From contig CAJTEM010000005.1 of assembly GCA_910575255.1 (NCBI GenBank), positions 1 through 64,000 of the forward strand: a stretch of 64,000 nucleotides of DNA. The letters run 5' to 3'. The notes beneath the pieces were generated by a model. It did not search any database. It had not been told where the DNA came from and saw nothing but the letters and a program-made list of their open reading frames with translations. Origin of the DNA: Lachnospiraceae bacterium (GTDB lineage Bacteria; Bacillota; Clostridia; Lachnospirales; Lachnospiraceae). A program made the translations under genes and the position numbers. Numbering within the stretch: position 1 is the first letter of the stretch; each line of letters begins with the position of its first letter. Below, piece after piece: positions 1 through 8,620 of this stretch.

Positions 1-36
1 AGCTGACTGTTACTAATAGGTCGAGGGCTTAACCAG
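1..36 (+). rRNA. 23S ribosomal RNA, 3' end only
   Basis: The first bases match the conserved 3' terminus of bacterial 23S rRNA (ACTAATAGGTCGAGGGCTTA). Only the tail is inside the window, so the exact 3' end near base 36 is an estimate. A tRNA-Gly follows within 90 bases, with no 5S rRNA recognisable between them. Confidence 0.85.
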
Positions 37-122
37 GAAGGTCGGAGGGAGCAGCGAGAGGGCTGCGGAAGGTTCGGATGATTTCAATATGTGGTTTTGA
101 GGGTATATGTTATCCTATAAAT

Positions 123-195
123 GCGACAGTGGCTCAGTTGGTGGAGTACGACCTTGCCAAGGTCGGGGTCGCGGGTTCGAGTCCCGTCTGTCGCT
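123..195 (+). tRNA. tRNA-Gly (anticodon GCC)
   Basis: A full cloverleaf can be drawn. The acceptor stem GCGACAG pairs with CTGTCGC, the anticodon stem CGACC/GGTCG encloses the loop TTGCCAA, and the T arm carries GTTCGAGTC. The anticodon GCC reads glycine codons. CCA is not encoded. It sits directly behind the 23S rRNA and is probably part of the rRNA transcript, which ends at the terminator just downstream. Confidence 0.95.
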
Positions 196-200
196 CTTGA

Positions 201-228
201 AAAGTCCAGCATATACTGGACTTTTTTC
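201..228 (+). terminator. Rho-independent terminator of the rRNA/tRNA-Gly transcript
   Basis: The stem AGTCCAG/CTGGACT has a 6-base loop and is followed by a run of T. Confidence 0.85.
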
Positions 229-262
229 TTTACCTGTTTGCTATTTTGCGAAAAGAAGAGGT

Positions 263-290
263 TTTGTTTTTCTGAAATATCGGTTATAAT
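263..290 (+). promoter_or_regulatory. Putative sigma-A promoter of the purine nucleoside phosphorylase gene
   Basis: A perfect -10 hexamer TATAAT lies at 285-290, about 50 bases before the start codon. The -35 region (TTTGTT at 263-268, 16-base spacer) is weak. Confidence 0.55.
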
Positions 291-339
291 GTTTCTATAG
301 AGATACATGGTCAGAAACAACAGATAAGGAGGAAGAACG

Positions 340-1164
340 ATGACAGCAGCATATGAGCGTTTGAGGAACTGTTATGAAAGTATTCAGGAGAGAATTCTGA
401 TTCGGCCAAAGATAGCGCTGGTATTGGGTTCTGGGCTGGGGGATTATGCGGACAGTATCCAGATTGAATCGACGTTGGATTATCATGAGATTAAAGGTTT
501 TCCGGTTTCGACTGTCAGCGGTCATAAGGGGCGTTTTGTATTTGGCTATGTAGAGAAGATTCCGGTAGTCATTATGCAGGGACGTGTTCATTATTATGAA
601 GGATATCCCATGGAGGATGTGGTGCTTCCTATCCGGTTGATGAAGATGATGGGAGCAGAGATTTTGTTCCTGACGAATGCGGCAGGAGGGGTGAATTATA
701 ATTTCCATGCCGGAGATTTTATGATGATTACGGATCAGATTTCCAGTTTTGTACCATCACCTTTGCTGGGGCAGAATATTGAGGAACTGGGGGAGCGGTT
801 CCCGGATATGAGTCATATCTATGATGAAGATTTATCTCAGATTCTTCGGGAGGCTTCTCATGATCTGGGGATTCTTCTTCAGGAGGGAACTTATCTGCAG
901 TTGACAGGGCCGAATTTTGAATCGCCTCACGAAGTGCGGATGTGCCGGGTTCTGGGCGCGGATGCAGTGGGTATGAGTACGGCCTGTGAGGCAGTGGCCG
1001 CTAATCATATGAAGATGCGGATCTGCGGTATTTCCTGTATCTCTAATATGGCTTGTGGGATGAGTGATCAGCCGTTAACCCACAGTGAGGTAAAAGAGAC
1101 TGCTGATCAGGTGGCTCCCAAATTTAAAAAGCTGATTACAGAGGCGATTATCCGGATGGCATAA
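340..1164 (+). CDS. punA: Purine nucleoside phosphorylase (trimeric PNP-I type)
   Basis: This cytoplasmic purine-salvage enzyme splits inosine, guanosine or deoxy forms with phosphate into base and (deoxy)ribose-1-phosphate. The 274-residue length is normal for the trimeric low-molecular-weight family. Visible motifs are VLGSGLG near the N terminus (phosphate loop), SGHKGRFVFG, QGRVHYYEGY, TNAAGG and GPNFESPHEVRM, followed by VGMST and the purine-pocket segment SNMACG. The ATG has the ribosome binding site AAGGAGG (327-333) just upstream. The gene appears monocistronic, between its own promoter and a terminator at 1203. Exact preference (inosine/guanosine versus xanthosine) cannot be read from the motifs. 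Confidence 0.93.
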   Translation: MTAAYERLRNCYESIQERILIRPKIALVLGSGLGDYADSIQIESTLDYHEIKGFPVSTVSGHKGRFVFGYVEKIPVVIMQGRVHYYEGYPMEDVVLPIRLMKMMGAEILFLTNAAGGVNYNFHAGDFMMITDQISSFVPSPLLGQNIEELGERFPDMSHIYDEDLSQILREASHDLGILLQEGTYLQLTGPNFESPHEVRMCRVLGADAVGMSTACEAVAANHMKMRICGISCISNMACGMSDQPLTHSEVKETADQVAPKFKKLITEAIIRMA

Positions 1165-1202
1165 GCAGGGCGATATCCGGAAGGAAAAGGATGCCAAGAG
1201 AG

Positions 1203-1251
1203 GACCAGCGCGATGGCGGTGCTGCTGTAGACCATGGCGCTGGTCTTTTTT
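1203..1251 (+). terminator. Rho-independent terminator after punA
   Basis: GACCAGCGC pairs with GCGCTGGTC and is followed by a T tract. Confidence 0.85.
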
Positions 1252-1314
1252 GCGCGACAGAGAGGCAGGTAAGATGCCTGAGAGTACATTGAAGTTATCA
1301 AGGGGGATATTTAG

Positions 1315-2673
1315 ATGAATCAAAGAGAAACATTTGGATCAAGATTGGGTTTTTTGTTGTTGTCTGCCGGTTGTGCCATTGGTATTGGTAATGTGTGGAG
1401 GTTTCCTTATGTGGTAGGACAGAACGGGGGAGGAGCTTTTGTGCTTTTTTATCTGTTGTTTCTGGCCATCATGGGTATACCGGTATTGTCTATGGAATTT
1501 GCGGTGGGGCGTGCGAGCAGAAAAAGCCCGGTGAAGGCCTACCGGGCATTGGAAAAGCAGGGAACCTTCTGGCATCTCCACGGGTATGTTGCAATGGCCG
1601 GTAACTATATGCTGATGATGTTCTATACGACAGTAGCCGGATGGATGCTTTACTATTTTTATAGCTTTTTTATCGGGAGATTTTCCGAAATGCCTGCAAA
1701 ACAGGTGGGAGATGTATTTGCTGAGATGCTGGCTTCACCGGGAATCAATGTTTTCTGGATGATGATCGTTGTGGTTATAGGAATTTTCATCTGTTCGATC
1801 GGGCTGCAGAAAGGCGTGGAGCGAATCACTAAGGTAATGATGCTCGGCCTTCTGTCTTTGATGGTTGTAATGGCAGTGCGTGGACTGACGCTGGAGGGAG
1901 GTCTCAGCGGATTGAGATTTTACCTCTACCCGGATTTTCAGAAAATGTCAGAGGTGGGAATCGGTAATGTGATTGTGGCGGCAATGAATCAGTCGTTTTT
2001 CACTTTGAGCCTGGGAATCGGGGCAATGGCAATATTTGGCAGCTATCTGAAAAGGGAGAATACGTTGCTGGGAGAGGCTGTCAATGTAGCTGTTTTGGAC
2101 ACTTTTGTAGCGATTACAGCAGGATTGATTATCTTTCCGGCCTGCTTTGCCTTTGGAGTGAATCCGGACAGTGGTCCGAGTCTGATCTTTATTACCCTTC
2201 CGAATGTCTTTGTATCCATGAGCGGAGGACGGATATGGGGAAGCCTGTTCTTTTTGTTTATGTCTTTTGCAGCATTTTCAACAGTAATCGCTGTGTTTGA
2301 GAATATTATTGCATGCTGTATGGAGCTTTTTAATCTGGAGAGAAAAAAAGCCGCTTTAGTGAATGTGATTCTGCTCTTTTTGCTGTCGCTTCCCTGCGCA
2401 TTGGGATATAATATATTGAGCGGGTTTGAGCCGTTAGGAGCAGGAAGTTCTGTGTTAGATCTGGAGGATTTCATTGTCAGTAATTTGCTTTTGCCTCTGG
2501 GTTCACTGGTTTATCTTCTGTTCTGTACCTGGAGATTTGGATGGGGGATGGAGAGCTATTGCAGGGAGGCCAATGAAGGAAAGGGATTACGGATTCCTGT
2601 CTGGGTACACCCTTATTTGAAGTTTATACTGCCAGTGATGATCATCGCTGTATTCTTACAGGGGCTTTTGTAG
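1315..2673 (+). CDS. Sodium-dependent transporter, NSS/SNF family
   Basis: This is an integral membrane Na+ symporter of the neurotransmitter:sodium symporter family, probably for an amino acid or related amine. The 452-residue protein has about 11-12 hydrophobic segments. It opens with the hallmark first helix, which contains GCAIGIGNVWRFPY. The unwound-helix and Na+-site signature is clear, and FTLSLGIGAMAIFGSYL around residues 227-243 corresponds to helix 6 of LeuT-type transporters. The ATG has AAGGGGG upstream. Bacterial members often lack the twelfth helix, and the length here fits that. The substrate is not predictable. The gene stands alone between terminated punA and truA. Confidence 0.9.
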   Translation: MNQRETFGSRLGFLLLSAGCAIGIGNVWRFPYVVGQNGGGAFVLFYLLFLAIMGIPVLSMEFAVGRASRKSPVKAYRALEKQGTFWHLHGYVAMAGNYMLMMFYTTVAGWMLYYFYSFFIGRFSEMPAKQVGDVFAEMLASPGINVFWMMIVVVIGIFICSIGLQKGVERITKVMMLGLLSLMVVMAVRGLTLEGGLSGLRFYLYPDFQKMSEVGIGNVIVAAMNQSFFTLSLGIGAMAIFGSYLKRENTLLGEAVNVAVLDTFVAITAGLIIFPACFAFGVNPDSGPSLIFITLPNVFVSMSGGRIWGSLFFLFMSFAAFSTVIAVFENIIACCMELFNLERKKAALVNVILLFLLSLPCALGYNILSGFEPLGAGSSVLDLEDFIVSNLLLPLGSLVYLLFCTWRFGWGMESYCREANEGKGLRIPVWVHPYLKFILPVMIIAVFLQGLL

Positions 2674-2739
2674 GGAAGCCGGGGTGTTGGCTGTCGGAGA
2701 GATCGCAGAAACAGAGAATGAGAATAGGAGCTACATGTT

Positions 2740-3486
2740 TTGGGGTACAATTATAAGATAATTCTGCAATATGAGGGAACCCGGTATCACGGCTGGCAGA
2801 AGCAGGGTAATACGGAGAATACGATCCAGGGAAGGCTGGAGAAGGTACTGGAGCGATTGAACGGGAGCCCGGTGGAGGTTTATGGGTCCGGGCGAACCGA
2901 TGCTGGTGTTCACGCAGCCGGCCAGGTGGCGAATTTCCATCTGGCTAAGGAGCACGAACCGGAAGTGGTGAAGCGTTATCTGAATCAATATCTGCCAGAG
3001 GATATTTCTGTATTAAAGGCCGGGCGGGTGACGGAACGATTTCACAGCCGGTTGAATGCGATAGAAAAGATTTACCGGTATCAGATTGAGACCGGGGAGA
3101 AGCGGGACGTATTCGGTAGGAGGATGCAGTATGCGCTGGGAGAACCGCTGGATATCAGGGCAATGCAGACAGCGGCAGGGTTTTTGTGCGGCACACATGA
3201 TTATAAAAGTTTTTGTGGAAACCCCAAGATAAAGAAGTCCACGGTCCGGACAGTAAGACATATTACGATTCAGCAGGAACAAAAGAACAGTCTGGTTGTA
3301 CTGGACTTTGTGGGGAACGGTTTTTTGCAGCAGATGGTGAGGATTCTGACAGGAACCCTGATTGAAGTGGGACAGAGGAAACGTCTGCCGCAGGAGATGA
3401 TGCGGATTCTGGAAGCAAGGGATCGGCGGCAGGCAGGATTTACGGCGCCGGCAGAAGGATTGTGTCTGATGAAGGTGCGATATTGA
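2740..3486 (+). CDS. truA: tRNA pseudouridine(38-40) synthase TruA
   Basis: It converts uridines 38-40 in the tRNA anticodon arm to pseudouridine. The 248 residues are typical. The catalytic motif is GSGRTDAGVHA around residues 48-58, with the conserved Asp. HDYKSFCG and FVGNGFLQQMVRI are the other family signatures. Translation must begin at TTG (2740), because the ATG five bases upstream runs out of frame into a stop. The ribosome binding site AGGAG (2726-2730) has the right spacing. It lies between two transporters with which it has no functional link. Confidence 0.95.
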   Translation: MGYNYKIILQYEGTRYHGWQKQGNTENTIQGRLEKVLERLNGSPVEVYGSGRTDAGVHAAGQVANFHLAKEHEPEVVKRYLNQYLPEDISVLKAGRVTERFHSRLNAIEKIYRYQIETGEKRDVFGRRMQYALGEPLDIRAMQTAAGFLCGTHDYKSFCGNPKIKKSTVRTVRHITIQQEQKNSLVVLDFVGNGFLQQMVRILTGTLIEVGQRKRLPQEMMRILEARDRRQAGFTAPAEGLCLMKVRY

Positions 3487-3540
3487 TTCCGATAGTATCC
3501 AAGTTTTGGACAGGTAAAAAGTGGAGAGTTGCAAAAATTT

Positions 3541-4719
3541 ATGACGGAATTTTTAGTTAAAAGATTTGTTCAAAATTATGTTCAGACCGAACGGCCCGAG
3601 GTACGGACCTCCTATGGCTTGCTGGCAGGGGTTGTGGGGATTTGCTGTAATCTTTTGTTGTTTGCTGTGAAGATTGCAGTCGGGATCCTGACAGGGAGTA
3701 TTTCCGTCATGGCGGATGCCTTTAATAATTTGTCGGATGCTGCTTCCTCTATCGTGGGATTTGTGGGAGTGAAAATGGCGCAGAAGCCGGCGGATGAGCA
3801 TCACCCCTTCGGACACGGACGGATAGAATATATCGCCGCCTTTATTGTGGCCTTTATCGTTATTGAGGTGGGATTTTCCCTGCTGAAAACGTCAGTGGGA
3901 AAGCTGCTTCATCCGGAGGAGCTGACTTTTGGATTGTTTTCTCTCGTGATTTTGGTTCTTTCGGTGGCAGTAAAGCTGTGGATGGCATTATTCAACCGAA
4001 AGCTGGGACAGAGGATCCATTCCAAGGTTCTGACAGCAACGTCGGCAGATTCTCTCGGGGATGTAGCGGCGACGTCAGCGACCATTTTGTCCATGGCGGT
4101 ATTTGGAATCTGGCATGTGAATATTGACGGACTGGTAGGAGTGGTGGTTTCTGTGCTGGTTATAATTGCCGGTTTTAATATTGCGAAGGATACTCTGGAA
4201 CCATTGATTGGAGAGCCGATTGATCCGGAGGTTTATCAGCAGATCACGGACTTCGTTAATCAATATGAAGGAATTATGGGAAGCCATGACCTGATTGTTC
4301 ACAACTATGGACCCGGCCGCAGCATGGCTTCCATTCATGCCGAGGTTCCGAGTGATGTAGATATCGAGGTGTCGCATGAGGTGGTTGACCGGATTGAAAG
4401 AGAAGCAGCAAAAAAGCTGGGGATTTTCCTGGTAATCCATATGGATCCGGTAGTGGTAAAGGATATGCATGTGAATAGCCTGCGTCAGATGACAGAGGGG
4501 CTTCTGAAAAGTGTGGATGAACGATTGACCATGCATGACTTTCGGATCACAGAGGGAGAGCGGAGCATAAATCTGATCTTTGATCTGGTGGTGCCGCGTG
4601 ATTATACGGTTTCGATGCAGGAAGCATGTAAACAGGAGATCTGCCGAAGATTAAAGGAGCAAGATGATCGGTATTGCGGTATGATTACAGTAGAATGTAC
4701 TTATTGTATGGAACGGTAA
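3541..4719 (+). CDS. Cation diffusion facilitator (CDF) family metal transporter
   Basis: It exports divalent metal ions (Zn, Fe, Mn or Cd class) by proton antiport. The protein has about six membrane segments in its first 200 residues, then a cytoplasmic C-terminal domain. Metal-site residues are visible in the helix-2 region ADAFNNLSDA and the helix-5 region TSADSLGDV, and the family signature HPFGHGRIEYIAA follows helix 2. The C-terminal part (after about residue 205) has the ferredoxin-like dimerisation fold with several His and Asp. The ATG at 3541 fits the family N terminus; an in-frame TTG at 3529 would add four residues. Neither start has ideal spacing from GGAG at 3522. Metal specificity is unknown. 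Confidence 0.9.
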   Translation: MTEFLVKRFVQNYVQTERPEVRTSYGLLAGVVGICCNLLLFAVKIAVGILTGSISVMADAFNNLSDAASSIVGFVGVKMAQKPADEHHPFGHGRIEYIAAFIVAFIVIEVGFSLLKTSVGKLLHPEELTFGLFSLVILVLSVAVKLWMALFNRKLGQRIHSKVLTATSADSLGDVAATSATILSMAVFGIWHVNIDGLVGVVVSVLVIIAGFNIAKDTLEPLIGEPIDPEVYQQITDFVNQYEGIMGSHDLIVHNYGPGRSMASIHAEVPSDVDIEVSHEVVDRIEREAAKKLGIFLVIHMDPVVVKDMHVNSLRQMTEGLLKSVDERLTMHDFRITEGERSINLIFDLVVPRDYTVSMQEACKQEICRRLKEQDDRYCGMITVECTYCMER

Positions 4720-4748
4720 CCGGGCAAGTGCCGCCAGAACGGTTACAC
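4716..4748. repeat. Short hairpin repeat, divergent copy
   Basis: GGTAACC and GGTTAC(A)CC arms flank a segment ending in AGAAC. It resembles the repeats at 6902, 23021 and 53578, whose general form is GTAACAGTTC-N11-GAACNGTTAC. It starts at the stop codon of the CDF gene. Confidence 0.4.
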
Positions 4749-4856
4749 CTTGTGACATCAAGACTGCAACATGGAAAAGTTTGGCACAAAAAACTTTGGC
4801 AGATGGTGCAATAAGAACTCGTTTTGTTGCATTAAACTATCAGAAAGGGAATTCGA

Positions 4857-5384
4857 TTGAGCGACGAAGAACTTTTAAATCGGGTGGGTACCGGTGATTC
4901 AGAGGCATTTCGCCAATTGTACCACAACACGGATCGGGCAGTTTACAGTTTTATATTGTCTATTCTTAAGAATCCCCAAGATGCGGAAGAAGTGATGCAG
5001 GAGACGTACCTGAAAATATGGACTTCTGCGGCATCCTATCATTCTCAGGGAAAACCGTTGGCCTGGATGTTTACCATTGCCAGGAACCTGTGTTATATGA
5101 AATTCCGTGAGCAAAAGCATCAGGCAGATATGGGGCTGGATGATTTGAATGGGGAGGAGACAGGAGAAGTCTGTCTTCCTTTGGAAAATCTGGCGGATGC
5201 CATGGTACTGAAGTCAGCTCTTGAGATTCTGAAAGAAGATGAACGGCAGATCGTGTTACTTCATGCGTCGGCCGGCTTAAAGCATCGGGAGATTGCGGCG
5301 GATCTGCAGATGCCGCTGGCTACTGTATTGTCCAAATACAATCGCGCCATTAAAAAGCTGAAACAATACTTGAGAGAGGAGTGA
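4857..5384 (+). CDS. ECF-type RNA polymerase sigma factor
   Basis: This alternative sigma factor directs RNA polymerase to envelope-stress-type promoters. It has 175 residues and two domains. Region 2 contains VYSFILSILKNPQDAEEVMQ and the recognition helix around AWMFTIARNLCYMKFR. Region 4 (about residues 115-173) has the helix-turn-helix LKHREIAADLQMPLATVLS. Translation begins at TTG (4857), behind AGAAAGGGA. The stop codon lies within a few bases of the start of the downstream anti-sigma gene, so the two are translationally coupled. TGCAAC (4765) and GTTGCA (4826) form an inverted pair in the upstream region that could be regulatory; this is inference. Confidence 0.92.
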   Translation: MSDEELLNRVGTGDSEAFRQLYHNTDRAVYSFILSILKNPQDAEEVMQETYLKIWTSAASYHSQGKPLAWMFTIARNLCYMKFREQKHQADMGLDDLNGEETGEVCLPLENLADAMVLKSALEILKEDERQIVLLHASAGLKHREIAADLQMPLATVLSKYNRAIKKLKQYLREE

Positions 5385-5389
5385 GCAGG

Positions 5390-6895
5390 GTGGAGCAGGA
5401 TTTCGATTGGTTACAACTGAATACCAGACAGATTGAACAGCATCTGAAGTCGGCTGTGGATACCCTCACTCCGAATATATTAGATCGGATTGATCTTTCT
5501 GATCCTCAGGAGCTGATACCCGAGGAAGCAAACCATGCGGTGATTCTGCGCCTTCAGCGGCGCATACGGAGAATTGCGATGACGGCCGCTGCCTGTGTGT
5601 GTCTGACTCTGATAGGAGGAGGCGCGTTCCATTATCATCTGGAAAACCGGAAGATAGAGTCCGTGATCGGCATTGACGTGAATCCCAGCATTGAACTTTC
5701 CATCAACCGGAAGGAAGTAGTTCTGGAGGCCAGGGCACTGAATGCGGATGCGGAGAACATCATCCATGACATGGATCTGAAGGGCGTGGATCTGAACGTG
5801 GCAGTCAATGCCGTCGTAGGCTCCATGGTAACCCAGGGGTATCTGGATGATCTGGAGAATGCGATTTTGGTGACAGTCAGCAATGACAGCGTCCGGAAGG
5901 CCAGAGAGCTGCGTTCCAGCGTAGTCGGGGATATTGAAAGGACGCTGAAGGAGAATCAGGTGGAGGCAGTCGTCTATGACCAACAGGTGATAGAGGATGA
6001 GGAGATGGAGGAGCTGGCTAAGCGGTACGGCATTTCTTATGGCAAGGCATATTTTCTCAAGGAATTGATTGATCAGAACGAGGCCCTGAATATAGAAGAT
6101 ATGGAAGAGCTGTCTTCCATGACCATGGAGGAGATTGCCCGGAAGATTACAGAAAGTTCTTATGAACTGGGAGAGCTGGCAGATCGGGTGAAGGAGACAG
6201 AATCAGCGGCAGAGACGACCAGGGCACCGGAGACGACTGCAAGCGAACCCTCTGCCGAGGGGAGCAGCACCGAAGAGGAGACGACAGAAGTATCCCCAAC
6301 AGAGGCGGAGACAACCCAGGCGCCGGAGACGACAAAGGAGACGGTTACCGAGCCGGAAACAGAAGAAGACACGGTTGAGATTGATTACGTGGACTATGAG
6401 GACGGCATGGTCTATGTATATTTTGCAGACCGGGTGAAATGGAATAATCCTTCAGTTGTTGTGCGCGATGAGGAAGGGAATTCTTACGCTGCTATGATGG
6501 ATGAAACTTCCCGCAACGAATGTTCTTTTGAGGTGAGTGGCCTGGAGGGCGGAAAGAGCTATGTTTTTGTCTTGGGAGGATTGGCGGCAAAAAACAGCGA
6601 TGTTTCGACCACTGTGAAAGGATATTTTGATAAGCCCGAGGTTGCGGATGAGGCAGATGATGAATTTAAAAAGGATCCGGACGAAGAGGAAACCGATGAA
6701 AGTAAAGGCGAAGGTCAGGATGCTTCCATAGAGGAGACGGAGGGAACAAATGCTCCGGCGGAATCTTTGACAGAGTCAGAATCGACTGCGGAGGAAAAGA
6801 CGGAAGAGCAAGACGAGGCAGACGACGAAAGAGCAGAGGGTGGGCCGGAGGATGGAAAGGCAGAGAGTGAGCCGGAGGATTTGACAGAACAGTAA
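5390..6895 (+). CDS. RsgI-like membrane anti-sigma factor with extracytoplasmic domain
   Basis: It probably holds the upstream ECF sigma factor inactive at the membrane. Residues 1-62 are a cytoplasmic N-terminal domain. A single membrane helix follows at about 63-80. The extracytoplasmic part opens with GIDVNPSIELSINR, which matches the juxtamembrane RsgI domain; in studied RsgI proteins the peptide bond between Asn and Pro of this NPS motif self-cleaves (here N98-P99). Next come a Thr/Glu/Ser-rich linker (about 235-310), a compact beta-rich domain (about 312-405) and a very acidic tail. I chose GTG at 5390 because AGGAG at 5377-5381 is 8 bases away; the overlapping GTG at 5381 abuts that site. 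The signal sensed is unknown. Confidence 0.85.
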   Translation: MEQDFDWLQLNTRQIEQHLKSAVDTLTPNILDRIDLSDPQELIPEEANHAVILRLQRRIRRIAMTAAACVCLTLIGGGAFHYHLENRKIESVIGIDVNPSIELSINRKEVVLEARALNADAENIIHDMDLKGVDLNVAVNAVVGSMVTQGYLDDLENAILVTVSNDSVRKARELRSSVVGDIERTLKENQVEAVVYDQQVIEDEEMEELAKRYGISYGKAYFLKELIDQNEALNIEDMEELSSMTMEEIARKITESSYELGELADRVKETESAAETTRAPETTASEPSAEGSSTEEETTEVSPTEAETTQAPETTKETVTEPETEEDTVEIDYVDYEDGMVYVYFADRVKWNNPSVVVRDEEGNSYAAMMDETSRNECSFEVSGLEGGKSYVFVLGGLAAKNSDVSTTVKGYFDKPEVADEADDEFKKDPDEEETDESKGEGQDASIEETEGTNAPAESLTESESTAEEKTEEQDEADDERAEGGPEDGKAESEPEDLTEQ

Positions 6896-6901
6896 CTGTT
6901 T

Positions 6902-6937
6902 GGTAACAGTTCAAGTGTTATCTGAACCGTTATACCA
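6902..6937. repeat. Short hairpin repeat
   Basis: GGTAACAGTTC, then AAGTGTTATCT, then GAACCGTTATACC. This is an imperfect inverted repeat nearly identical to the one at 23021-23051. It lies just behind the anti-sigma gene. Confidence 0.6.
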
Positions 6938-6983
6938 ACCGAATTGAAAATATGCTGAAATATCGCTAAAATAAAAAAAGTAC

Positions 6984-7012
6984 TTGACGGAACAGAGCAT
7001 TTCGTGTATAAT
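6984..7012 (+). promoter_or_regulatory. Sigma-A promoter of tRNA-Gln
   Basis: TTGACG, a 17-base spacer, then TATAAT. The tRNA begins 18 bases after the -10 box. Confidence 0.85.
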
Positions 7013-7029
7013 AATCTTCGTTGCAGCAA

Positions 7030-7101
7030 TGGGCTATCGCCAAATGGTAAGGCAACGGACTCTGACTCCGTCACTTCAAGGTTCGAATCCTTGTAGCCCA
7101 G
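7030..7101 (+). tRNA. tRNA-Gln (anticodon CTG)
   Basis: The acceptor stem TGGGCTA pairs with TAGCCCA. The anticodon stem ACGGA/TCCGT encloses the loop CTCTGAC, giving anticodon CTG. The T arm carries GGTTCGAATCC. Discriminator G at 7101. CCA is not encoded. Confidence 0.95.
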
Positions 7102-7104
7102 CTG

Positions 7105-7149
7105 AAAGAGGCAAAAAGCATTGATTTTACAATGTTTTTTGCCTCTTTT
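7105..7149 (+). terminator. Rho-independent terminator of tRNA-Gln
   Basis: AAAGAGGCAAAAAGCATTG pairs with the downstream CAATGTTTTTTGCCTCTTT, giving a long stem ending in T residues. Confidence 0.85.
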
Positions 7150-7196
7150 GTATTCTGATGGGAAAAGAATTTAAACAAAAGAAGAATTCCCAACTC

Positions 7197-7224
7197 TTTA
7201 CAAATTTTGATTCTGTGGTATAAT
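7197..7224 (+). promoter_or_regulatory. Sigma-A promoter of murA
   Basis: TTTACA, a 16-base spacer, then TATAAT, about 100 bases before the start codon. Confidence 0.7.
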
Positions 7225-7327
7225 CATTAAGGAGAGTAAATGATTTTTTAATATTTTTGTAAAGATTTTGTATAAAGAATGAATTGGTAGAGATTGGGTT
7301 GATATCGGAGAGCGACAGAGGTGCGAA

Positions 7328-8620
7328 ATGAATCGATACATAATGAAGGGCGGTAATCCGCTGGTGGGTGAGGTGCAGATCAGCGGGGCGAAGAATGCCG
7401 CATTGGGGATTCTTGCAGCTTCGATTATGACAGATGAGAATGTAATTATTGAGAACCTGCCGGATGTACGGGATATTAATGTAATGCTGGAAGCAATCCA
7501 GGAGATTGGAGCCAGGGTAGAGAGAACGGATCGACACACGGTGAAGATTAATGCGTCCACGATCCATGAGGTTTCGGTAGATGATGACTATATGCGCAGA
7601 ATTCGCGCTTCCTATTATTTTATCGGGGCGCTTTTGGGGAAGTATAAGAGTGCGGAGGTTCCGCTTCCGGGTGGATGTAATATTGGAAGCCGTCCGATTG
7701 ATCAGCATTTGAAGGGATTTCGGGCATTGGGCGCGAGAATTGAGATTGAGCGAGGAGCTGTAATGGCCCATGCCATTGACCTGGTAGGCGGGCATATTTA
7801 TCTGGATGTGGTTTCTGTAGGAGCTACCATTAATATTATGATGGCGGCTGCGCTGGCAGAGGGGCAGACGATTCTGGAGAATGCAGCGAAGGAGCCTCAT
7901 GTAGTGGATGTGGCGAATTTCCTCAATAGTATGGGAGCCAATATCAAAGGGGCGGGAACAGATATTATCCGCATTCGCGGTGTGAGGAAGTTCCACGGGA
8001 CAGAGTATTCGATTATTCCGGATCAGATTGAAGCAGGGACGTTTATGTGCGGGGCAGCGGTTACCCGAGGAGACGTGACGGTTAAGAACGTGATTCCCAA
8101 GCATTTGGAGGCGATTTCAGCCAAGCTTCTGGAGATTGGCTGTGAGGTGATTGAAGGAGATGACGAGGTTCGCGTGGTTGGCAGGCCCAGACAGCATTCG
8201 ACCAATATCAAGACCCTTCCTTATCCGGGATTTCCGACAGACATGCAGCCGCAGATGGCGGTGACACTGGCGCTTACAACAGGGACCAGCATGATTACAG
8301 AGAGTATCTTTGAGAACCGTTTTAAATATGTGGACGAGCTGACGCGTATGGGCGGGAATATCAAGGTGGAAGGCAATGTGGCGGTAATCGACGGGGTGAA
8401 GGGCTTTACCGGTGCACAGGTACTGAGTCCGGATCTAAGGGCCGGGGCAGCACTGGTTTTAGCAGGCCTGGCGGCAGAGGGATTCACTGTGGTAGAGGGA
8501 ATCGGCTATATCCAGCGGGGCTATGAGTGCTTTGAAGAGAAGCTTCAAAAGCTGGGAGCTGTGATTGAGATGATTGATTCCGACAAAGAGGTGAATAAGT
8601 TCCGACTGAAAACCGGCTGA
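7328..8620 (+). CDS. murA: UDP-N-acetylglucosamine 1-carboxyvinyltransferase MurA
   Basis: It catalyses the first committed step of peptidoglycan synthesis, moving enolpyruvate from PEP to UDP-GlcNAc in the cytoplasm. At 430 residues it has the family length and the two-domain inside-out alpha/beta barrel pattern. The KN pair near the N terminus (GAKNAALG) binds substrate. The catalytic loop PLPGGCNIGSRPIDQHL puts the active-site cysteine at residue 117, the residue attacked by fosfomycin. Cysteine rather than aspartate there predicts a fosfomycin-sensitive enzyme. The gene has its own promoter. Clostridia often carry two MurA paralogs; which one this is cannot be decided from the sequence alone. 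Confidence 0.95.
   Translation: MNRYIMKGGNPLVGEVQISGAKNAALGILAASIMTDENVIIENLPDVRDINVMLEAIQEIGARVERTDRHTVKINASTIHEVSVDDDYMRRIRASYYFIGALLGKYKSAEVPLPGGCNIGSRPIDQHLKGFRALGARIEIERGAVMAHAIDLVGGHIYLDVVSVGATINIMMAAALAEGQTILENAAKEPHVVDVANFLNSMGANIKGAGTDIIRIRGVRKFHGTEYSIIPDQIEAGTFMCGAAVTRGDVTVKNVIPKHLEAISAKLLEIGCEVIEGDDEVRVVGRPRQHSTNIKTLPYPGFPTDMQPQMAVTLALTTGTSMITESIFENRFKYVDELTRMGGNIKVEGNVAVIDGVKGFTGAQVLSPDLRAGAALVLAGLAAEGFTVVEGIGYIQRGYECFEEKLQKLGAVIEMIDSDKEVNKFRLKTG

Noticed and set aside
36-122. 5S rRNA between the 23S end and tRNA-Gly
   Set aside because: The gap is shorter than a 5S gene and has none of its conserved segments.
3529-3540. TTG at 3529 as the start of the CDF transporter
   Set aside because: It is only 3 bases from the GGAG site and adds residues unlike the family; ATG 3541 is preferred, though not proven.
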